Shown here piece by piece: positions 43,347-52,014 of a stretch of DNA of 52,075 nt. Each line of letters starts with the position of its first letter. Position 1 is the first letter of the stretch. Location of the stretch: the NCBI GenBank assembly GCA_017431345.1, contig JAFRLH010000080.1:1-52075 (forward strand), written 5' to 3'. The translations under genes were made by a program, and so were the position numbers. Below the pieces are notes generated by a model that searched no databases, was not told where the DNA came from, and saw only the letters and a program-made list of their open reading frames with translations. Origin of the DNA: Lachnospiraceae bacterium (GTDB lineage Bacteria; Bacillota; Clostridia; Lachnospirales; Lachnospiraceae).

Positions 43347-43558
43347 CATTGGATCTCGGCTTTCGCAGGACTGTCTGCTGCATGAAAGGAATCTGTTGAT
43401 TCGTTATGTTTGCTGAAGTGACAGGCAGTTGCAAAATCTGACACTGACAGATCTTGAAAAAATGATTCTCATATACTTCATAGTATGGTAAAATATTTCG
43501 GAAATCAAATTCGGTTTCCAAAAACTGAGCGATTATTAAAAGGCAGGAGAAGAAAAAC

Positions 43559-45382
43559 ATGAAAATCTTATTTGTGACCAGCGAATGTGCTCCGTTTTCA
43601 AAATCGGGCGGACTTGCGGATGTGGCATTTTCACTGCCGCCGGCCCTTGCCGAAACAGGCAATGAGATCGCCATTATTACGCCGCTGTACCAGTGTGTGA
43701 AGGAAAATTACGGGGAGACTCTTAAGACGGTCTGGACAGGCAGCATTTCTCTTGGCGGAAACGAGCGCTACTGCGGATTGCTGCGCGGGGAACTTCACGG
43801 TGTCACTGTCTGGTTCGTGGACAATGAAGATTTCTTCCTTCGCCCGAGGCTTTACGGATATGATGACGACAAGCTTCGCTTTGCCTGGTTCTGTCGGGCG
43901 GTGATCGATCTGCTGCAGCGTCTGGACTTCATGCCGGAGATCCTGCACTGCAATGACTGGGAGACAGCCCCGGCGATCCTTTATCTGAAGAACGACCAGG
44001 TGACCAGGGAGGATCTGCACGGCATCAAGAGCGTTTATACGATTCACAATATTGCCTATCAGGGGCAGTTCGGCGCAAATGAACTGGAAGATACCTTTGC
44101 ACTTCCCGGCGGATGGTATCTGGGCGGCCTCGGCTATGAATATGAGGGGCGTCATGATATCAACCTGATGAAAGGTGCGATGCTGATGGCGGATGCCGTC
44201 TCTACTGTTTCACCGACCTACGCCAGGGAACTGCACTATCACGAATTCGGAATGGGCCTGGAAGGCGTCGTGGATATCGTGGAGAACAAGCTGTACGGTA
44301 TCATGAACGGGATCGATATGGATCATTATGATCCCCGGCTCGACAAGCGGCTGCCGCATTCCTTTTCGGTTAAAAAGATGGCGGGAAAAGCCTTATGCAA
44401 GAAGGCATTGCAGAAACAGTTCGGACTGGAGGAAGAGCCTGGATATCCGCTGTTCTGTTCCGTCGCGCGTCTTGTGGAACAGAAGGGCATCGAACTGATC
44501 AGGGAACTGCTTCCCCGCCTGATGGAACTGGGTGTTCAGCTGATCATCTACGGACAGGGCGATCAGCATTATATCGATTATTTTGAGGAATGCACCAGGC
44601 TTTGGCCCGGACAGATCGGATTCTCCAGTGACTACAATGAGACGACTGCCAGCCAGGTGTTCGCAGGTTCCGATTTCTATCTGATGCCTTCCCGTTTTGA
44701 ACCCTGCGGTCTGAGCCAGATGATGGCGATGCGTTACGGAACGATCCCGATCGTACATGAGACCGGGGGCCTGAAGGATTCTGTCCGGCCTTACAGCGAG
44801 TTCGACGGGATCGGCGACGGATTCTCCTTCCCGAATTATCTGAGTAAGAGCCTGATGCTTGCCATTATGGCAGCGCTCAGGGTATATCTGTCGGATGAGG
44901 AGACTTTCCGGCTGCTGCAGAAACGCTGCATGGAGAAGGATTTCTCCTGGACACGCAGTGCCGAACAGTATGAGCGTATGTACAGCAGTATCTTTGAGGG
45001 AGATCAGAAAGAGGTCATTCCGTTTGAAGAAGCTTTTGCAAAGCTGAAAGAACTGTACAGGAAGCTGGATGCGAAGAACAGGATACGGTTCTTCGACCGT
45101 TTCCCGTCCGAATATCACCGCGTGGTACAGATCCGTATGACAGGCCGCGCTTCCGGGATCTGTTATGTAGAGTTCATTCATCATGAAGGAAAACCGTGCT
45201 TCCACATGGAACCTTACGCCTATGAGGGGGCGGATGGCTATATTACCGCGAGTTATGACAACCTGATCGGCATGGCAGAGGGAACGATCGACCCTGACAG
45301 GCTGTTCCGGAACGGACAGCTAAAGGTGGAAGGAAATATGGCGAAGAGCGCGGAACTGCGGACATTGCTGAAAAAATCGTAA
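43559..45382 (+). CDS. glgA: Glycogen synthase fused to a C-terminal SCP2-like domain
   Basis: Residues 1-481 are a complete GT5 ADP-glucose glycogen synthase: FSKSGGLADVAFSLP at the front with the ADP-glucose-binding KxGGL motif, SVYTIHNIAYQG, and SRFEPCGLSQMMAMRYG with the catalytic Glu. Residues 482-607 are extra. Ordinary GlgA ends near residue 480. The extra part, particularly TIDPDRLFRNGQLKVEGNMA, has the layout of an SCP2 sterol/lipid-binding domain. It has its own start (AGGCAGGAGAAG) and no other glycogen gene nearby. Confidence 0.9.
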   Translation: MKILFVTSECAPFSKSGGLADVAFSLPPALAETGNEIAIITPLYQCVKENYGETLKTVWTGSISLGGNERYCGLLRGELHGVTVWFVDNEDFFLRPRLYGYDDDKLRFAWFCRAVIDLLQRLDFMPEILHCNDWETAPAILYLKNDQVTREDLHGIKSVYTIHNIAYQGQFGANELEDTFALPGGWYLGGLGYEYEGRHDINLMKGAMLMADAVSTVSPTYARELHYHEFGMGLEGVVDIVENKLYGIMNGIDMDHYDPRLDKRLPHSFSVKKMAGKALCKKALQKQFGLEEEPGYPLFCSVARLVEQKGIELIRELLPRLMELGVQLIIYGQGDQHYIDYFEECTRLWPGQIGFSSDYNETTASQVFAGSDFYLMPSRFEPCGLSQMMAMRYGTIPIVHETGGLKDSVRPYSEFDGIGDGFSFPNYLSKSLMLAIMAALRVYLSDEETFRLLQKRCMEKDFSWTRSAEQYERMYSSIFEGDQKEVIPFEEAFAKLKELYRKLDAKNRIRFFDRFPSEYHRVVQIRMTGRASGICYVEFIHHEGKPCFHMEPYAYEGADGYITASYDNLIGMAEGTIDPDRLFRNGQLKVEGNMAKSAELRTLLKKS

Positions 45383-45421
45383 TGACCGGCAGAAAAGACG
45401 TGCAGAATAAAGGAGGAACAG

Positions 45422-46354
45422 ATGAAATATGCGGTTCTGGGTGCCGGCGGCACCGGCGGGATGATCGGCTTTCAAATGGCGGAAGCCGGGAAGGATGTGA
45501 CGCTCATCGCGAGGGGAGAGCATCTGGAAGCGATCAGGAAGAACGGGCTGACGGTCAGCAGGATCTGGTGCCATACAAGGAAGACGGTCCGCATACCGGC
45601 ATTTTTGGCGGAAGAATACGATGAGAGACCGGATGTGATCTTCGTCTGCGTAAAAGGGTATTCTGTAGATGGGATCATTCCGTTCCTGCAAAGGGTATCT
45701 GGTCCTGAAACGGTCATTATCCCGATCCTGAACATTTTCGGGACCGGCGGAAGGCTGCAGAAAGACCTGCCGGGCGTGACGGTGACAGACGGCTGCATTT
45801 ATGTCGCTTCCAGCATCAAGTCTCCCGGTGTCATTGTACAGAACGGGGAGATCCTGCGGGTGATCTTCGGTATAAGATGCGGAGAGACATGCGATGAGCA
45901 GACTGCCGCAAAACTGAAAAGGATCGAACAGGATCTGAAGGATTCGAAGATAGACGGGAGGTTTTCGGATCATATCGAAAGAGACTGCCTGCAGAAATTC
46001 TCTTATGTTTCCCCTGCGGGAGCAGCCGGGTTGTTCTATAATGCGAAATCAAAGGAACTGCAGACGGAAGGTCCTGCCAGAGAGATGTTCAAGGCTATGA
46101 TCGCCGAGATTACGGATCTGGCTGCTGCCATGGGTTATCCGTTTGATAACGACTATGTGAAGATCAACCTGGATATTCTGGGCCGCCTTGATCCAGCCTC
46201 AGACACCTCCATGCAGAGGGATGTAGCAGCCGGAAAGGAATCCGAGCTGGACGGGATGGTATTCGAAGTGGTCAGGCTCTGCGATCAGTATGATGTTGCC
46301 GCACCGACATACCGGATGGCAGCGGAACTGCTCGGTAAAAAATATAATTCATGA
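45422..46354 (+). CDS. Ketopantoate reductase (PanE/ApbA)-family protein
   Basis: The 310-residue protein starts with the dinucleotide motif VLGAGGTGGMIGFQMAEAG and has the VCVKGYSVDGIIPFL and DLPGVTVTDGC stretches of the family. Asp and Lys residues typical of the active site are present near the C-terminal domain (LQKFSYVSPAG). Members reduce ketopantoate for pantothenate synthesis or related 2-oxo acids; without other pan genes this one may be a paralogue. AAAGGAGGA precedes the ATG. Confidence 0.85.
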   Translation: MKYAVLGAGGTGGMIGFQMAEAGKDVTLIARGEHLEAIRKNGLTVSRIWCHTRKTVRIPAFLAEEYDERPDVIFVCVKGYSVDGIIPFLQRVSGPETVIIPILNIFGTGGRLQKDLPGVTVTDGCIYVASSIKSPGVIVQNGEILRVIFGIRCGETCDEQTAAKLKRIEQDLKDSKIDGRFSDHIERDCLQKFSYVSPAGAAGLFYNAKSKELQTEGPAREMFKAMIAEITDLAAAMGYPFDNDYVKINLDILGRLDPASDTSMQRDVAAGKESELDGMVFEVVRLCDQYDVAAPTYRMAAELLGKKYNS

Positions 46355-46358
46355 AAGA

Positions 46359-46389
46359 AAAATGCCCTCCCCGCGCGGGAGGGCATTTT
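46359..46389. terminator. Bidirectional terminator
   Basis: AAAATGCCCTCCC (46359-46371) pairs with GGGAGGGCATTTT (46377-46389). It separates the convergent PanE-like and ANTAR genes. Confidence 0.9.
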
Positions 46390-46412
46390 GGAGCCGGAAA
46401 ACCGGCTCCTGT

Positions 46413-47000
46413 TCAGACTTTATATCTCGCGATGATCTCTTCTGCGGCAGTCCGCTTGGAAATACCGCAGTCCATGGCGGTTTTTTCAATATATCTGTGG
46501 GCATGGGGTTCATCCATGCCTTCTTTTTCTATGAGCATCCATTTGGCGCGGTTGACGATCCGGATCTCAGCCATCTTTTCTTCAATGGAAAGCGTCTTTT
46601 TCTCGGAAGAACGCAGCTTTTCCCTTGCGGAACACACCCAGTTTACCGCCGTCTGAATCATCGGAAGCGTGACCGGCTTTTTTAATGTAAAGATACCATA
46701 GCTGACGACATTTTCATAAATCTCATCGTGGATCTCATTCCGCACAAGCAGCAGAACGACAGTATTTCCGGACGCGCTCCGGTCAATGGCGAACCGGATG
46801 CCTGCATCGTCCGGCAGCGGAGAGTTGATGAGTATGATATCGAACTGCTTCTCGGCGCATTTCCTGGCGGCAGCGCCGATATCCCTGACTGTGCAGGTAT
46901 CCGTAAAGGAGGATCCGGGGAGCAGAGAGTGAATGGCAGTATTGAGCTTTTCCGAAGCGGAGACCAGCAGGATGCTGTAGCTTCGTTCTCGGATATTCAT
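46413..47000 (-). CDS. ANTAR-domain response regulator with a degenerate receiver
   Basis: The 195-residue protein pairs an N-terminal receiver-like domain with a C-terminal ANTAR RNA-binding domain (about residues 130-190: VNRAKWMLIEKEGMDEPHAH, then KRTAAEEIIARYK). ANTAR proteins relieve transcription termination at paired hairpins, often in nitrogen genes. The receiver lacks the acidic pair at the front (ILLVSASE) and has Asn where the phospho-acceptor Asp should be (FDIILINSPLP); the Lys (LKKPV) remains. It is thus probably not phosphorylated. GGGGAGGTGAG gives a strong start, and an unusual repeat array lies directly upstream. Confidence 0.88.
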   Translation of the reverse strand: MNIRERSYSILLVSASEKLNTAIHSLLPGSSFTDTCTVRDIGAAARKCAEKQFDIILINSPLPDDAGIRFAIDRSASGNTVVLLLVRNEIHDEIYENVVSYGIFTLKKPVTLPMIQTAVNWVCSAREKLRSSEKKTLSIEEKMAEIRIVNRAKWMLIEKEGMDEPHAHRYIEKTAMDCGISKRTAAEEIIARYKV

Positions 47001-47052
47001 TTCTGCTCACCTCCCCTCTCCCTGTAATTTAGATCTGATACTGTATATTGTG

Positions 47053-47493
47053 TGCAAACGCAAGTGGGTTGTGATTGGATTGCGCCTGTATTGTGTAAAA
47101 ATCAGCAGAATTGTTTTTTATACTGCCCAGTCTTTGAAAAAGACGGCTGATTCGTTCTTCGTACTATTCTGCCTGTGCAAAAAATGATCGATTCTTTCTT
47201 TGTACTGCCATGCCTGTGCAAAAACAGACCGGATACAAAATTCTACTTCCTCGATTTGTGCAAAATCAGCTTGAATCTCAGTTTATACTGTTATCATCGG
47301 TGCAATATTTAAAGTGATAATCATTACTACTGTCATTATTTCAATGCTGCGGAACAGAAAGCCGGCATATATTGGGCAGTAGAAATGAAATATCAACAGA
47401 CATTTGCACAGACAGCCATTATCTGGAATGAGATCATGTTAACTGACGGAGAAACCAGGACAGTATAAACCTGATTAATACTGCATTATTGCA
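47053..47493. repeat. Phased array of 32-nt elements upstream of the ANTAR gene
   Basis: Elements of the form TGCAA-N22-TACTG (32 nt) start at 47094, 47135, 47176, 47217, 47259 and 47301, spaced 41, 41, 41, 42 and 42 bp. Most are preceded by TG, giving TGTGCAAA. A weak seventh copy begins at 47053, again 41 bp away. Two copies lie inverted at 47377-47408 (32 nt) and 47461-47493 (33 nt). Interiors are related (AATCAGC then GATTC then TTTATACTG) but not identical. The array fills the 557-bp gap between glnA and the ANTAR gene, and no gene was seen in that gap. I know no named family for it. Confidence 0.85.
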
Positions 47494-47557
47494 TGAGAAC
47501 TCATTTATAGAAAAGAAACAGATAACGGCATGGTTGGAATACTGATTATCCGGCTGC

Positions 47558-48769
47558 TTATCTTCCGCAGTAGATGTCCAGGATCGCTTCCGGGACGTGT
47601 TCGCGGATGAATTCACTGCCTGCTGCGATCCTGCAGGCAAGTCCGAGATCGTGCGGAAGTCTCCTGTACGAGGATAATACAGCCGGGTCTGCTGTGTACA
47701 TATTGATATCGGCAGGCACGGCCAGTGCGGGTTTTTCCGTCAGGCCGTAAAGCCCTGCGTAGATCAGGAGCGTAAAGGCAAGATAAGGGTTGGCGGTAGG
47801 ATCCGGGGATCTCAGCTCAGCCCTGAAATATTCACCTACAGCCGCAGGAATACGGATCAGCTGGGAGCGGTTCTCGTGTGACCAGGAGATGTAGGATGGC
47901 GCTTTATTGTGTCCCAGCCTCTTGTAGGATTCCTCGGTCGGATTCAGGAACGCAGTCATTTCTTCGATCCTGTCCATAATCCCCGCGATCATATAATAGA
48001 GATTTTCCTTTCCGCCGGACGGCTGCACGGAGATGTTCACATGGAAGCTGTTGCCGGGGCAGTTCTCCAGAGGCTTGGGAGAGAAATCGGCAAACAGCCC
48101 GTTGCGTCTGGCGATCGTTTTGACAACGCTTCGGAAAGTCATTGCGTCATCCGTGGCTGTCAGAGCGTCGGAATAGCGGAAGGCGATCTCATTCTGGCCG
48201 GGCCCCTCTTCATGGTGGGCGCTCTCCGGGCGGATCCCCATTTTTTCAAGGGTGAGGCAGATCTCTCTGCGGATGTTATCGCAGCGATCCTCGGGGGCGG
48301 TGTCCATGTAGCCTGCCGTGTCATAAGGGATCTTTGTCGGCCTGCCGTTCTCATCCAGCTCGAACAGATAAAATTCCTGTTCTGTGCCGAAGGAGAAGCT
48401 GTAGCCGAGAGATGCCGCGTACGCGACGGCTTTTTTCAGAAGGCTTCTTGTGTCACGGTCAAAGAGGGTGCCGTCCGGGTAGGAGATCGTGCAGAACATC
48501 CGGATCATCTTGCCGTGCTCGGGCCGCCAGGGAAGGAGCATCAGCGTATCCGGATCCGGATGCAGGAGCAGATCGGATCGCGTCTCATCTCCGAAACCTG
48601 CAATGGCGGAGGCATCGAACGCAATGCCGTATTCAAACGCCCGCGGAAGTTCCTCGGGCATGATGGAAATATTTTTTCTTTTTCCGAAAACATCACAAAA
48701 ATCAAGCCGTACGAACTGCACGTCTTCTTCATTGACAAACTGTATGACCTCTTCTTTTGAGTATCTCAT
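47558..48769 (-). CDS. glnA: Glutamine synthetase, type I, short form
   Basis: The 403-residue protein keeps most GSI landmarks: SFSFGTEQEFYLFE, HHEEGPGQNEIAF, NPTEESYKRLG, NRSQLIRIPA and RAELRSPDPTANPYLAF. Two points differ. The usual GSGMHVH segment reads GNSFHVN, so the first His is kept but the second is Asn. The C-terminus is about 40 residues shorter than normal. It should make glutamine from glutamate and ammonia, or act as a paralogue on a related amine. It lies upstream of the ANTAR gene on the same strand. Confidence 0.85.
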   Translation of the reverse strand: MRYSKEEVIQFVNEEDVQFVRLDFCDVFGKRKNISIMPEELPRAFEYGIAFDASAIAGFGDETRSDLLLHPDPDTLMLLPWRPEHGKMIRMFCTISYPDGTLFDRDTRSLLKKAVAYAASLGYSFSFGTEQEFYLFELDENGRPTKIPYDTAGYMDTAPEDRCDNIRREICLTLEKMGIRPESAHHEEGPGQNEIAFRYSDALTATDDAMTFRSVVKTIARRNGLFADFSPKPLENCPGNSFHVNISVQPSGGKENLYYMIAGIMDRIEEMTAFLNPTEESYKRLGHNKAPSYISWSHENRSQLIRIPAAVGEYFRAELRSPDPTANPYLAFTLLIYAGLYGLTEKPALAVPADINMYTADPAVLSSYRRLPHDLGLACRIAAGSEFIREHVPEAILDIYCGR

Positions 48770-48935
48770 AATATACCTGCCCTTCGGGTACGGTCTGCGG
48801 CAACACTTTGTATGGTAATATACTACAGATCATGAAATGACGCCACCTGTTTTGAAAACGTGGGAACATCTTTTTGCAGCCGGCGTTCTGGTTCCGGCGC
48901 CTGCAGGTGGATCGTATATAGTATGAGCAAGAGCC

Positions 48936-48974
48936 GTTAAACCTATTGACAAACTAGGTGAATAGGTTTAACAT
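48936..48974 (+). promoter_or_regulatory. Promoter of the AGCS gene inside a 12-bp palindrome
   Basis: GTTAAACCTATT (48936-48947) and AATAGGTTTAAC (48961-48972) are perfect inverted repeats. TTGACA (48946-48951) and TAACAT (48969-48974), 17 bases apart, form a promoter inside them. A third related half-site ACTAGGT lies between. The layout indicates a repressor operator. The rest of the 303-bp gap from 48770 to 49072 shows no gene and no convincing glnA promoter. Confidence 0.7.
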
Positions 48975-49072
48975 TTCTTTTAATCAGCGAAAACACGGAA
49001 GGGAAAAATGCCGGTAATGCAGGAATGACCGGCGTCCGTTTCAAGCTGACAGAAAAAGGAAAGCGGGGAAAA

Positions 49073-50482
49073 ATGAATATGAGCGGTGGATTGGCTGCGC
49101 TGGATAATTTCTTTAACACATGCACCGGATTTCTTTTCGGTCCGGTCATGCTGGTTGTGTTTTTCGGGACCGGCATACTGATGACCGTGGTCACGCGGGG
49201 CGTACAGTTCCGCAAGTTCGGGACGGCAGTAAGAGAGATATTTTCCAATCTCAGGCATATTGGTACAGAGGGAGACGGCCAGTTAAAACCGTTCCAGGCG
49301 CTGGCAACAGCACTGTCATCCTGTGTCGGGAACGGAAATGTGGTAGGCGTTTCGGCAGCGCTGGTATCCGGCGGCCCCGGAGCCATTTTCTGGATGTGGA
49401 TCGCAGCGGTGACCGGTATGGCGACAAAATATGCCGAGATCCTTCTCGCCATGCATTTCAGGGAGAAGGATGAGAACGGCGTATGGCGCGGCGGCGTCAT
49501 GTATATCCTGACACGCGGTATGAAGGAGAACTGGAAATGGCTCGCAAAGATACTGGGCGCGGTATTTGCGGTGTGCTGTGTACTGGTATCCTTCGTATCG
49601 TGCAACGCCGTCCAGTCAAGCTCCATGAGCAGCGTTCTGGGAAGTACGATCCCGTTTATCCCGGCATGGGTCTGGGGACTTCTGGCGGCTGTGCTCTCCG
49701 GCATATGTATCGTGGGCGGTATCCGCAAGATCGGCCATGTCTGTTCTTTCCTGACGCCGATCATGGCCGTGATCTATATTTTCTTCGGCATCATCATTCT
49801 TGTGCTGAATATAGGGGAGATCCCCGGCGCGCTTGCGCTGATCGTAAAAAGTGCATTCAGCAGCCAGGCGGCATGGGGCGGTGTGACCGGCATTACGATC
49901 AGGACCGCCATCTCCAAAGGCGTGACCAGAGGAATCTTCTCAAATGAAGCCGGCGTCGGCGGTGCGCCGCTTGTCCATGTCACCTCCGATATTGAGGTGC
50001 CGGCAAGACAGAGTCTGTACGGGATCATTGAAGTTTTCTTTGATACGATTATCATCTGCACTTTTACTGCGCTCGTGATCCTTGTATCGGGTGTGGGCGA
50101 TATTGTGGCTGGCGGAGGGATCCCTGTTACGGAGACAGCAGCTATATCGAATACAGCCTGGAGCATGTCGCTGGGAGCAGTGGGAGACGTGGTGGTGACG
50201 ATATCGCTGGTGCTGTTCTGTTTTTCCACGATCATCGGATGGTGTACATACGGTGAAACATCGTGGGAGTATCTCTTCGGCTCAAAATCCCTGATCGTTT
50301 TCAGGATCATGCATGTAACGATGACTTTCCTGGGATTTGTGATCTCTGCCCAGGTGCTGTGGGATGCCGCTGATTTCTGCAACGGCGTTATGTGTATTCC
50401 CAACCTGTTCTCGCTGATCATTTTCTGGAAAATCATTGCGGGAGACACGAAGAAGTATATCGATCCGGTGTATTCGAAATGA
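49073..50482 (+). CDS. AGCS-family sodium:alanine/glycine symporter
   Basis: The 469-residue membrane protein has about eleven membrane segments and the family motifs ALATALSSCVGNGNVVGVSA, GGPGAIFWMWIAAVTGMATK and FSNEAGVGGAPLVH. It imports alanine or glycine with sodium. The ATG at 49073 fits the family N-terminus (GGLAALDNFF) and has AAAGGAAAGCGGGG upstream; a start at 49025 is less likely. It is controlled from the palindromic promoter at 48936. Neighbouring glnA and ANTAR genes suggest a shared nitrogen theme. Confidence 0.92.
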   Translation: MNMSGGLAALDNFFNTCTGFLFGPVMLVVFFGTGILMTVVTRGVQFRKFGTAVREIFSNLRHIGTEGDGQLKPFQALATALSSCVGNGNVVGVSAALVSGGPGAIFWMWIAAVTGMATKYAEILLAMHFREKDENGVWRGGVMYILTRGMKENWKWLAKILGAVFAVCCVLVSFVSCNAVQSSSMSSVLGSTIPFIPAWVWGLLAAVLSGICIVGGIRKIGHVCSFLTPIMAVIYIFFGIIILVLNIGEIPGALALIVKSAFSSQAAWGGVTGITIRTAISKGVTRGIFSNEAGVGGAPLVHVTSDIEVPARQSLYGIIEVFFDTIIICTFTALVILVSGVGDIVAGGGIPVTETAAISNTAWSMSLGAVGDVVVTISLVLFCFSTIIGWCTYGETSWEYLFGSKSLIVFRIMHVTMTFLGFVISAQVLWDAADFCNGVMCIPNLFSLIIFWKIIAGDTKKYIDPVYSK

Positions 50483-50631
50483 CTCTTCCTGCAGTTTCAG
50501 ATCCCGGCACCTGCAAAGTGTTTTATTGTGTCTTGAAAGATGTTCTGCTACAATAGCAGATAGATTCATGCGGCTGCAGGCAGCTGAAAAACAGAAGCGG
50601 AAAAGGATACTTTTGGAAGGAGACTTCATAA

Positions 50632-51267
50632 ATGGGTAAAAAGGTCATTGCAGTAAATGCCGGTCCGAGGAAGGGCTGGAATACGGACACGCTGATCAGC
50701 GAAGCATCTAAAGGCGCGGAAGCGGCCGGAGCGGAAGTGGAGAGATTTGATCTCTTCCGTCTGGAGCGGTATACGGGATGTATTTCCTGCTTCGGATGCA
50801 AGAAAGAGAAATTCAAAGGGCACTGCATCTGCCGGGACGGCCTGACGCCGGTGCTGGATGCGATCCGCGAAGCAGACGGCCTGATCATCGGTTCCCCGAA
50901 TTATCTGAGTGAGCTGACGGCGTCGTTCCGCGCGCTTTATGAGCGCCTGATTTTTCAGAATCTCACATATAATCTGGAAAAGCCCTGCTGTAATGAGCAT
51001 CCGATCCCCGTACTCCTGATCATGACAAGCAATGCACCGGACACAGCGTATCAGGAACTGGTGCAGAATTATCAGCAGGTACTGAGCCGCTTCGTTGGTC
51101 CCACCGAAGTACATGTCAGCGGCAATACACTGCAGCTGAAGGATTACGGCAAAACGGACTGGCCCTGGACATTGTTCGATCCGGCAGCGAAAAAAGAACA
51201 GCATGAGACCGTGTTCCCGGAAGAATGCAGGAAAGCCTTTGAGATGGGCAGGAAGCTTGCGGAATGA
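50632..51267 (+). CDS. Flavodoxin-fold NAD(P)H-dependent FMN reductase
   Basis: The 211-residue protein has the flavodoxin-like fold: AVNAGPRKGWNTDTLISEA for the phosphate loop, a cysteine-rich insert YTGCISCFGCKKEKFKGHC, and ADGLIIGSPNYLSELTASF for the flavin pocket. It resembles iron-sulfur flavoproteins of anaerobes and probably transfers electrons or detoxifies quinones. GGAAGGAGA supports the ATG. It is followed by a cyclase-family gene 39 bp later. Confidence 0.85.
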   Translation: MGKKVIAVNAGPRKGWNTDTLISEASKGAEAAGAEVERFDLFRLERYTGCISCFGCKKEKFKGHCICRDGLTPVLDAIREADGLIIGSPNYLSELTASFRALYERLIFQNLTYNLEKPCCNEHPIPVLLIMTSNAPDTAYQELVQNYQQVLSRFVGPTEVHVSGNTLQLKDYGKTDWPWTLFDPAAKKEQHETVFPEECRKAFEMGRKLAE

Positions 51268-51306
51268 AGTAAATAATCCAAAGGATCAGCAAAGAGAGGA
51301 ACGTCA

Positions 51307-51900
51307 ATGAAGATTTATGATATTTCCCAGGAAGTGTTCGGCTGCGCTGTCTACCCCGGAGATCCGAAGCCGGAGAAGACGGAACTGCTGAAGATGAGCG
51401 AAGGCGCAGTGTGCAATCTGAGCGCCCTGTCCATGTGCGCCCATAACGGCACGCATGTTGACGCGCCGCTTCATTTTATCGAAAACGGAAAGAGCATTGA
51501 TCAGGTCGGACTGGACTGCTTCATTGGCTATGCTTATGTGGCTGCACACGAAGGACAGATCCTGGCAGCAGACGCAGAAAGGATCCTGAAAACAGCTGCA
51601 GAATATGATGTCCGCGCGGCAGAGCGGATCCTTGTCAAAGGCAGGGCAGAAGTGACGGCGGAAGCTGCCGGGGTCTTTGCAGACGCCGGAATCAGGCTGT
51701 TCGGCAATGAATCCCAGACCGTCGGTCCGGAAGACGCGCCGAAGGAGGTGCACCGGATCATGCTCGGCGCGGAGATCGTCCTGCTGGAAGGCATCCGGCT
51801 GGAGGATGTGGACGAGGGCGTCTATATCCTGTATGCGGCGCCGCTGAATCTGGGCGGGGCGGAAGGAGCGCCGTGCCGGGCAGCGCTGATCAGACTGTAA
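51307..51900 (+). CDS. Cyclase-family (kynurenine formamidase-like) metal hydrolase
   Basis: The 197-residue protein carries the family motif HNGTHVDAPLHF with His-x3-His-x-Asp metal ligands, and a C-terminal EGIRLEDVDEGVYILYAAPL stretch typical of the fold. Members hydrolyse formyl-kynurenine or cyclic amides. No tryptophan or kynurenine gene lies nearby, so the substrate is open. The gene ends at a terminator and probably shares its transcript with the flavin reductase. Confidence 0.87.
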   Translation: MKIYDISQEVFGCAVYPGDPKPEKTELLKMSEGAVCNLSALSMCAHNGTHVDAPLHFIENGKSIDQVGLDCFIGYAYVAAHEGQILAADAERILKTAAEYDVRAAERILVKGRAEVTAEAAGVFADAGIRLFGNESQTVGPEDAPKEVHRIMLGAEIVLLEGIRLEDVDEGVYILYAAPLNLGGAEGAPCRAALIRL

Positions 51901-51909
51901 GGAAGCCAG

Positions 51910-51933
51910 GGGACGGTCCGCCGTCCCTTTTTT
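51910..51933 (+). terminator. Rho-independent terminator
   Basis: GGGACGG (51910-51916) pairs with CCGTCCC (51921-51927) around TCCG, followed by six T residues. Confidence 0.88.
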
Positions 51934-51971
51934 ATCTAATAGGAAAGTCCTCCATTTTGCCGGAGAACATA

Positions 51972-51996
51972 GAAAAAGCCCGCTGAAAGACGGGCA
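51972..51996 (-). terminator. Terminator of the leftward gene at the window end
   Basis: Read leftward, TGCCCG pairs with CGGGCT around a short loop, followed by TTTTTC. It follows the stop codon of the partial gene at 52015-52075. Confidence 0.75.
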
Positions 51997-52014
51997 GACA
52001 AACAAAACGAGATC

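Noticed and set aside
47053-47340. CRISPR array
   Set aside because: The period of 41-42 bp is too short for usual repeats plus spacers, no invariant repeat exists, two copies are inverted, and no cas gene is present.
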